Positions 57,962 to 64,000 of a DNA stretch of 64,000 nucleotides are shown here, one piece after another. This stretch comes from Diphasiastrum complanatum (lineage: Eukaryota; Streptophyta; Lycopodiopsida; Lycopodiales; Lycopodiaceae), in the NCBI GenBank assembly GCA_029204225.1, contig CM055113.1, forward strand, positions 14,907,471-14,971,470. The letters are read 5' to 3'. Each line of letters opens with the position of its first letter. Position 1 is the stretch's first letter. Under the pieces are notes generated by a model. It worked only from the letters and a program-made list of their open reading frames with translations, did no database searches and had not been told where the DNA came from. The translations under genes were made by a program, and so were the position numbers.

Positions 57962-60900
57962 GGAAAGGATCTTATGGAGCTGTTTACAAGGCAAGAGATT
58001 TGAAAACATCAGAACTAGTGGCTATCAAAGTCATATCTTTGAGTCAAGGGGTGAGAGCATATTTGAAAGCTTTCTTAAGTTTCTAGTTGAAAACGATTTC
58101 ATTTATTTTGTATGTGGTCAGAGATGTGGATTGTGAATGATGTGATGTGATTATAAAGGAGGAAGGTTACGATGAGATTCGTGGGGAGATTGAGATGCTA
58201 CAACAATGTAACCATCCTAATGTTGTTCGCTACCTTGGGAGCTACCAAGGAGAGGATTACCTATGGGTATGCATGGCCTTGCTAACCTCTTCACAAAACA
58301 CTAGCTTCTATCATCTTATTCTTGCATCCCTGTTATATGAAAGTGCTATCAAGTTATCGTTTCATATTTTGTAATCTTTTGCTCATTTTTCTAGATGTTG
58401 GAATTTTTTTTGGAGGTTTATGTGAATTTTTTTCTCATGATGCCGCTTTCTCATAGATTGTTATGGAGTATTGCGGAGGAGGTAGTGTGGCAGACCTTAT
58501 GAGCATCACAGATGAGGCGCTTGAGGAGCATCAAATAGCTTACATTTGTAAAGAGGCTCTAAAGGTGCTTTAGGCTTGTGGGGCTACCTGGTTTTAGACG
58601 TATGTTCAACCAATTGATTGTTTAAATGCCTTGTTTAGACTCTTTCAAATGAGCTTGTAAGTTGCCATCACAAATTCATGAGACATATATGAAGCTGAAT
58701 GTGGTAATGTATGAGTGTTGCAAGTTTTTACTACGAAGGAAGGATGTGTTTTGTTAGTCCTTGAAAGTGCATTCTCTTGTGTCTCTTTAGGGTTTGTCAT
58801 ACCTCCATTCTATCTTCAAGGTCCATAGAGATATTAAGGGTGGCAATATCCTCCTTACAGAGCAAGGGGAAGTGAAGCTCGGTGAGATACCTTTGTATCA
58901 TTCTTAAAGGCTTTTAGGGTTTTGTTTTCCATGCACTGTATCTCAATATTGGATGGACTGGTCGGGTTTTGATTATCCTTAAGGTAATGCACTATAATGA
59001 TGAGGGTGCTGATAATCAGCATGACATATAGGTGATTTTGGGGTAGCAGCACAATTGACGAGGACAATGTCAAAACGCAACACGGTAACAATCACTCTAT
59101 CTTCTTCTTGCTCTGAATGTTGCGTTTATGGAAAAAGGTTAATAAATTTAGTAGCTACATGACTCAAAATCAGACAAGGAGTAAAAAAGCATCGAGTCAT
59201 GATTTGTCTATTTATTGAATTTGTTTGAGAGGCTTTTACTCATCTCAAATTGTTGCTTGTTGGTTCTATGCAAATGCCTTGAGATTTATGACATTAAGGA
59301 CTTGAAATGGATCTAATCAATCCACAAAAGGGATTGGATGCATTGCCATCATCAAATATAAGCTAGTATTGATGCAATCTAGATTAGCAAGCAAGAACAA
59401 CAAAAAACTAAGTGTAAATGATCAAAGAGGCTTCACACGTGTGAAGTACAGCCTATTGTACATATAGAGAGTAGAGAGCAAGCACTAACAATCATTAAAG
59501 CATTGGATTCACCAAAATGCATGCAAAAGAGAGAAAGAGACAATTGTGCTTGATGCAAGATCCTCAAATTCTCTTGAAATTGATATGTACAAATGTACAA
59601 AACAATGAACACTATATCTGACCCTTGCCTTAGAATGTAAAGTTAGGATCAACACTACTCTTTACCAGCTCCACAATATGGCCCTTGTGAAGAGATTTAA
59701 AACTTGCTAAGTTCTAATAGTACACAATAGCTTTTGTCATTATTTTTCTACAAAAAAATGTTGGCATCTAGATGAACAAGTGATTACCAACTAAACATCT
59801 CCAATTAAAAAGCCCAAAATGCTGCCCAAATAGTAAGGCATCCCCAATGGCTCAATCATTGTATATCCAGAAATATAACTACATCTGACTAGAATCCAAA
59901 AATTGTTGTAAAGATAAAATGCTTGGTGGACTTATGTTATGGTTGTTACAAAGAATAATCTAGACAATTGTGTGCACTTTATTAACTGTCATTTGGACCT
60001 TAGGTAAGGTTGGATAATTTGACATTAGTTAGGGCATCTGTTATAAAGTGCACTTATGGGGCTCTAGTTTTATGATGTTGTACTAATTATTTCAAGCTAG
60101 GGGCCTCATGTATGTTGGGGTGGCTCAAATTGGAATAGAGTGTGCTTGTTAAGAGAACTGGTTGACTATAATTATAGAATTATCAAGAACATGTTGTGTG
60201 CAAGAAGGTGTAAGATAAAATATCGGTCCATTGCCAATGTGGTATAGGCAAGTGTTGAAGAAGACTAGCAGGTTTAGCACGTGAATACCTACTATAGGAA
60301 TGGTCAAGCTAAGCAAGTTTAGTCTTCATATGCGGCCAATGGGAGTAAGGCTTGATATCAGCAAGAGACTTGGTAAAGCTATAATGGCCACCAACAAGAG
60401 GAAAATGAGTATCAGAAAGTTTATTGTGGTATATATGTAGAAGAATAGGGATACAACATGCCCACAATGATGAGGGAGCTTGTCATCAAGCGTATGAATC
60501 CGATTAGGAACACTAGGAGGAGGTGTAATAGTAAGATGAATGTCTTTTAACTTAGGACAATAGCAATAAACCTCAAGAAGTGCATCAAACCATTAAGGAA
60601 GAATAGGAGTTGGAGCACAAATAAATTTTAATGAAAGCAGGTTAATGTGAAAGAGCGTTAGCACCAACATTACTTTTCTTTGAGCAACAACGATGGCCGT
60701 AATGAAAATTGCCAAGAATAGCACGAACACTTATCGAACTAGCATCAATATAATTTGCGAATTTCTTATCAACATTAGGTTAAGATAGGATATGGGTAGT
60801 GGCAAGATGTTTGAGGAGGTCAAAAGAATCATTACTCAAAGATGTTCAGTCAAAATTAGTAGCTTTGCAAAGTAAAACATGTAACGATGAGGGACAGTAG

Positions 60901-63073
60901 CAATGTTTGGGACATAGTTACGCAAACGAGTAGCAAGACTTGAAAACATGCAAACTCGTGAGTACCATAAGGTCAAGGCCATGTTTGAATAGAATAGACT
61001 TTAGAAGGATCTAGATTGTGGTGAAACATGAAATTCATACAAACTAAAATTGGTCCTAGGTTCATCATGAAGATGTATATGTTTCTGATGATAACCATAG
61101 TGAAGATCATCTTTAGAGAAAGCAAATGCTTTATCTGATTGGTCAAGAAGATTGCCCATATGAGAAACAAGGTAATTATTACAAATAACAAGATGATTTT
61201 AGCACATTAATCAATACATGAATGCTTTTTACCATCTTTCTTATCAACAATACATTAGGAGCAACAAAAAAATTCTGACTAGGACTAACACATATGATAA
61301 GGAATGCAAGAATGGGAGCAAAAGCAAGAACAAGATCTATATGATGGTTTAAATTATTTGAAGGTGAGTTGCGACATAGATATCTGTGCAATAAAGTGTA
61401 TGTGGCAAGTGAAACTGAAGAAGAGGACATAGCAAAAATAGCCTCAACATGAACTTAAATAGCATTGGTGCAATAGGCTTCATGGAGTTCTCGAAGATAT
61501 TAATAAACATCTTGAGAAGCAATATTGTGAAAGGATAAGGATGGCTATTATGAGTAATAGAAATAGGCTACCTAGACAAATCGAGGGTTACATATGCAAA
61601 GGAAGCAGACCAATCAACTTTTAGGATAATATCATATTGCTCAATAAGGATAGTTTTATAGTTTGCTTGGCTAGTAAAATCACCAGTGTCCTGTGTACAG
61701 ACGCCTTGGAGAGCGAAAGTCCACAATTCCTTCTCATAAAAGAGGAAGAGCGATGGATTTGTCATCATTTGGAATATATGGACATGAAGTAGTTGGGTAC
61801 TTTGAAATGAATGCACATGAAGAAGTTGGGTACTTTGAAATGAATGAGAACGAGTAAGTTCCACTTGCAGCAACGATGGCTGCAATACAAAAATGAGACA
61901 ATACAACTGCCAATAAAAGAATGTCTTAGGGATCAAGGATGGCTGTAGTACAAACATGAGACAATATACGATTCTTCTAGATTAGTTATTAAGAGCATTC
62001 TTGTGAAACATTATATCATCAATTAGGCTACAAAAGGTTATTGTAAGAAGATTTTGCAATTTCATTGAAAGAGATAGAATCTCTACATGTCATGAGCTGC
62101 GAATCATGCTAAACAGCCACTAGGAGGACAATCTTCATATAAGCTTGTCTGTGAAGAAAAGCATTAGAGACCATAACATGGATTGCTATTACGGATGAAT
62201 TTACTTGTATGACACCCGAATAGCTGAAAGTATGAATTCTGTCAGTGAATCACCTTCTGAAAGTTTTTCCGTTCTCCAGTTTCCCATCATGTTATGAATC
62301 CAGTGTTCTGACAAAGTATGGAAAAGTTGATTCATTCCAACAATAGTTCTTTATCTCTATAATATACATCTCCAAGATCATAAAATCTGGAAAATTGTGA
62401 AGTTTAGTAGGGTAACACATAAGTAGCCCCGTTCACATATTTAGGGATGGTCTACAGATTTGCAACTTCATAGGGTACTTGAGGCTGGTGCATTTTTGAT
62501 GTATAGCTTCATATTTAAGTTTCTTCTGACATCTTGGCAGGGTTACAAAAATGGGCTTTCTCTTTGCTCTTTGTTAAGCTTACTGTTTGTCACTATTCTT
62601 AGTTCTTGAATGTGTAAGAATCAAAATTTCAAAAAATTATCATCTGTTTGCTTTTTGGATGCAGTTCATTGGTACACCTCATTGGATGGCTCCTGAAGTG
62701 ATTCAAGAAAGCCGATATGATGGAAAGGTTAGCACTCGATATATTTGGTGATAACAAAAGGGGCGCAAATAAATTTATCATTCTAGGTGTGTTTTCAAAG
62801 AAAGGAGTTGACTCAAAGTTAAGAATGCATTTTGTTAAATACGTTTTTGTTTTATTGTTGACATCACTGGTACAATTTGTAAGTTAAAAGAGCCACCATG
62901 ATGGAAATTGACAGTGACATGTCCTGTGGCCTGTGCCTTTCTGTCTGCTCTTGTTCTTGCCATATTTATCTTATAATGTGGCTGATTTCTATCGCAATAG
63001 TTCCCTTACAAGGGTAGTTCATATGCAGGTGGATGTTTGGGCTTTGGGAGTGTCAGCAATTGAGATGGCCGAG
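57962..63073 (+). CDS. SIK1: SIK1-type MAP4K, kinase-domain exons 2-8 (gene continues beyond window)
   Basis: Seven exons with GT-AG borders and perfect phase: 57962-58050 ([13 protein letters not shown] with Lys289), 58159-58266 ([15 protein letters not shown]), 58457-58564 ([15 protein letters not shown]), 58791-58881 (VHRDIKGGN, catalytic Asp382), 59032-59084 ([17 protein letters not shown]), 62665-62727 ([15 protein letters not shown]), 63029-63073 ([15 protein letters not shown]). All key kinase residues seen are intact. The domain is a Ste20/MAP4K kinase nearly identical to plant SIK1, a Hippo/MST-like Ser/Thr kinase known in Arabidopsis for cell size and immunity roles. The next expected exon (GLPPRSS) is not found before 64000. 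Intron 6 (59085-62664) is 3.6 kb and separates DFG from the APE motif. Confidence 0.93.
59085..60249 (+). other. First part of SIK1-type intron 6, nothing recognised
   Basis: AT-rich without domains; only short chance frames. Confidence 0.5.
60250..61960 (-). mobile_element. Decayed Ty3/Gypsy pol, antisense in intron 6 of the SIK1-type gene
   Basis: Read on the minus strand: protease end ([11 protein letters not shown]) near 61650, RT start ([10 protein letters not shown]) and finger scraps ([14 protein letters not shown]) at 61200-61350, RT end ([14 protein letters not shown]) near 61000, RNase H ([18 protein letters not shown]) near 60750, and [11 protein letters not shown] near 60650. Order fits Gypsy pol. 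Heavily broken; no LTR seen. Confidence 0.65.
61962..62664 (+). other. Last part of SIK1-type intron 6
   Basis: AT-rich, ends with a good acceptor GGATGCAG. Nothing else recognised. Confidence 0.5.
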
Positions 63074-64000
63074 GTATTTTAATTGTCAAAAGCTTACTTT
63101 GTAACCTTCAAGTGAAAGGTTTTACTATTTGTTGTGCAGATGCAGTTGTTTTTGTGATATGGTGAATGTTCATTTCAGAGAATTTTGTTCCTCATTTAGC
63201 GTCGGCTTTTGATCTTCAACATCTAATTGTCTAGTGCTTATATATGTGACAAGTATTTTGAGCAAGAGCGGCCAGTGATTACTTGATCTAAATTTGTGAA
63301 ATTGGATAAAGTCTTATTTCACAAATAGATATTACTTGATCTAAATTTAGTTGCACCTATGTATAAGCACTTATATCATAACAGAGTGGCAATGACCATT
63401 TCATGGGATAGCATAAGGAACCTGGGAGTTGTGCCTTGGATAGATTTGAGCTGAATTACTCGTCTTTAGTCCCAAGTACGCATCTTGCTTTCTCTTCAGT
63501 TTACTAATTCTCTTCTAGGTGGGATCCAATTGCAAGTCCTAGTTGCACCTTTTTATGTATCATCCTATTGTTCAACATTCTAGGAAGGTTGCTGAATCCT
63601 CAGATACTACTCTATAGAAATTTAGTTGAATACCTCACATCTCCATTACAAACGAGTATCACAGGCTCATTTTTAGCTAAGTTCAGTTGGTATGAACTTG
63701 GAAGAAGATGTTTTTGCATAAGAAAGACGAAAGTTTTGCTTCTTGAAATAAGAATGTTTCTGTACAAGGGTGGCATAGCTGAGAGGGATAAGTTCTATGT
63801 TGTATTAATGTTCTCCATGTAGTAGCTATCTAAAGAAAGTTAGATGCATTTAGTGTGCTATATTGGGTTCTAAGAATTTCGATTGTTGAAATTGTAGTGA
63901 CTCACAGTAAGAATCTTTGAAGAGAACTTGTTCCTAATTTGGAAAGAAGATGAAAGAGGTTGAAGCTTTGTTTGATCTTCTGGATTGCAAGAATATGAAA
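63074..64000 (+). other. Intron 8 of the SIK1-type gene, running out of the window
   Basis: Starts with donor GTATTT. No further kinase exon found. One plus-strand frame of 84 codons (63568-63822) has no recognisable content and is taken as chance. Confidence 0.6.

Noticed and set aside
1-64000. CRISPR arrays, bacterial operons, rRNA or intact tRNA genes
   Set aside because: None seen. The direct repeats present are LTRs, minisatellites or microsatellites, and the only tRNA-like boxes are the SINE-like head at 45.2 kb.

Overview
The window reads as nuclear DNA of a land plant with a large, transposon-packed genome. The plant signals are a SIK1-type MAP4K gene, a plant-type LisH/CTLH gene, chromodomain-bearing Ty3/Gypsy elements, a TTTAGGG motif and tRNA-Met-primed LTR elements. 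Very long, repeat-filled introns suggest a fern, lycophyte or gymnosperm rather than a compact angiosperm, but the species cannot be fixed from this sequence.

Three host genes are visible, all incomplete here. (1) On the minus strand, at least six coding exons between 37756 and 24363 encode a LisH-CTLH-CRA protein of the At5g66810 type. Their splice phases all agree. The introns hold copia and gypsy relics, a LINE fragment and an inverted pair of LTRs. A GA-rich exon without ATG at about 44662-44930 may be its 5' leader. (2) On the minus strand, a chain of four short, phase-compatible exons (8197 to 6472) looks like the 3' end of a gene I cannot name. (3) On the plus strand, the gene starting at 55555 is a MAP4K/Ste20 kinase like Arabidopsis SIK1. 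Its N-terminal exon and seven kinase exons can be followed to 63073, and the gene runs off the window.

Layout: 1-6174, chromovirus A with both LTRs (the left one cut by the window edge). 6175-8250, GT repeat and the tail exons of the unnamed gene. 8251-11591, short Ty1/copia element D with target duplication GTTTG. 11592-12789, nothing recognised. 12790-18860, chromovirus B with target duplication CTTTG. 18861-20935, relic C1 of a third Gypsy family. 22432-23043, a small DNA transposon with strongly palindromic GC-rich ends. 24363-37756, the CTLH gene with its repeat-filled introns. 37945-43500, Gypsy C2, carrying a second copy of the small palindromic transposon. 43545-44240, copia remnant. 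44250-45300, low-repeat segment with promoter or leader features and a SINE-like head. 46490-50214, degraded gag-like stretch, then copia F with its 3' LTR. 50925-53045, Gypsy C3 on the minus strand. 53300-55390, hairpins and local tandem repeats. 55555 to the end, the SIK1-type gene, whose activation-segment intron holds an antisense Gypsy relic.

Most of the DNA is LTR-retroelement fossil from at least three Gypsy families and several copia families. All are broken; A and B look youngest, with LTR pairs about 2-3% different by eye. The most unusual item is the pair of small transposons (22.4 kb and 41.9 kb). They share inner sequence and architecture, but their self-complementary terminal motif arrays have diverged strongly.
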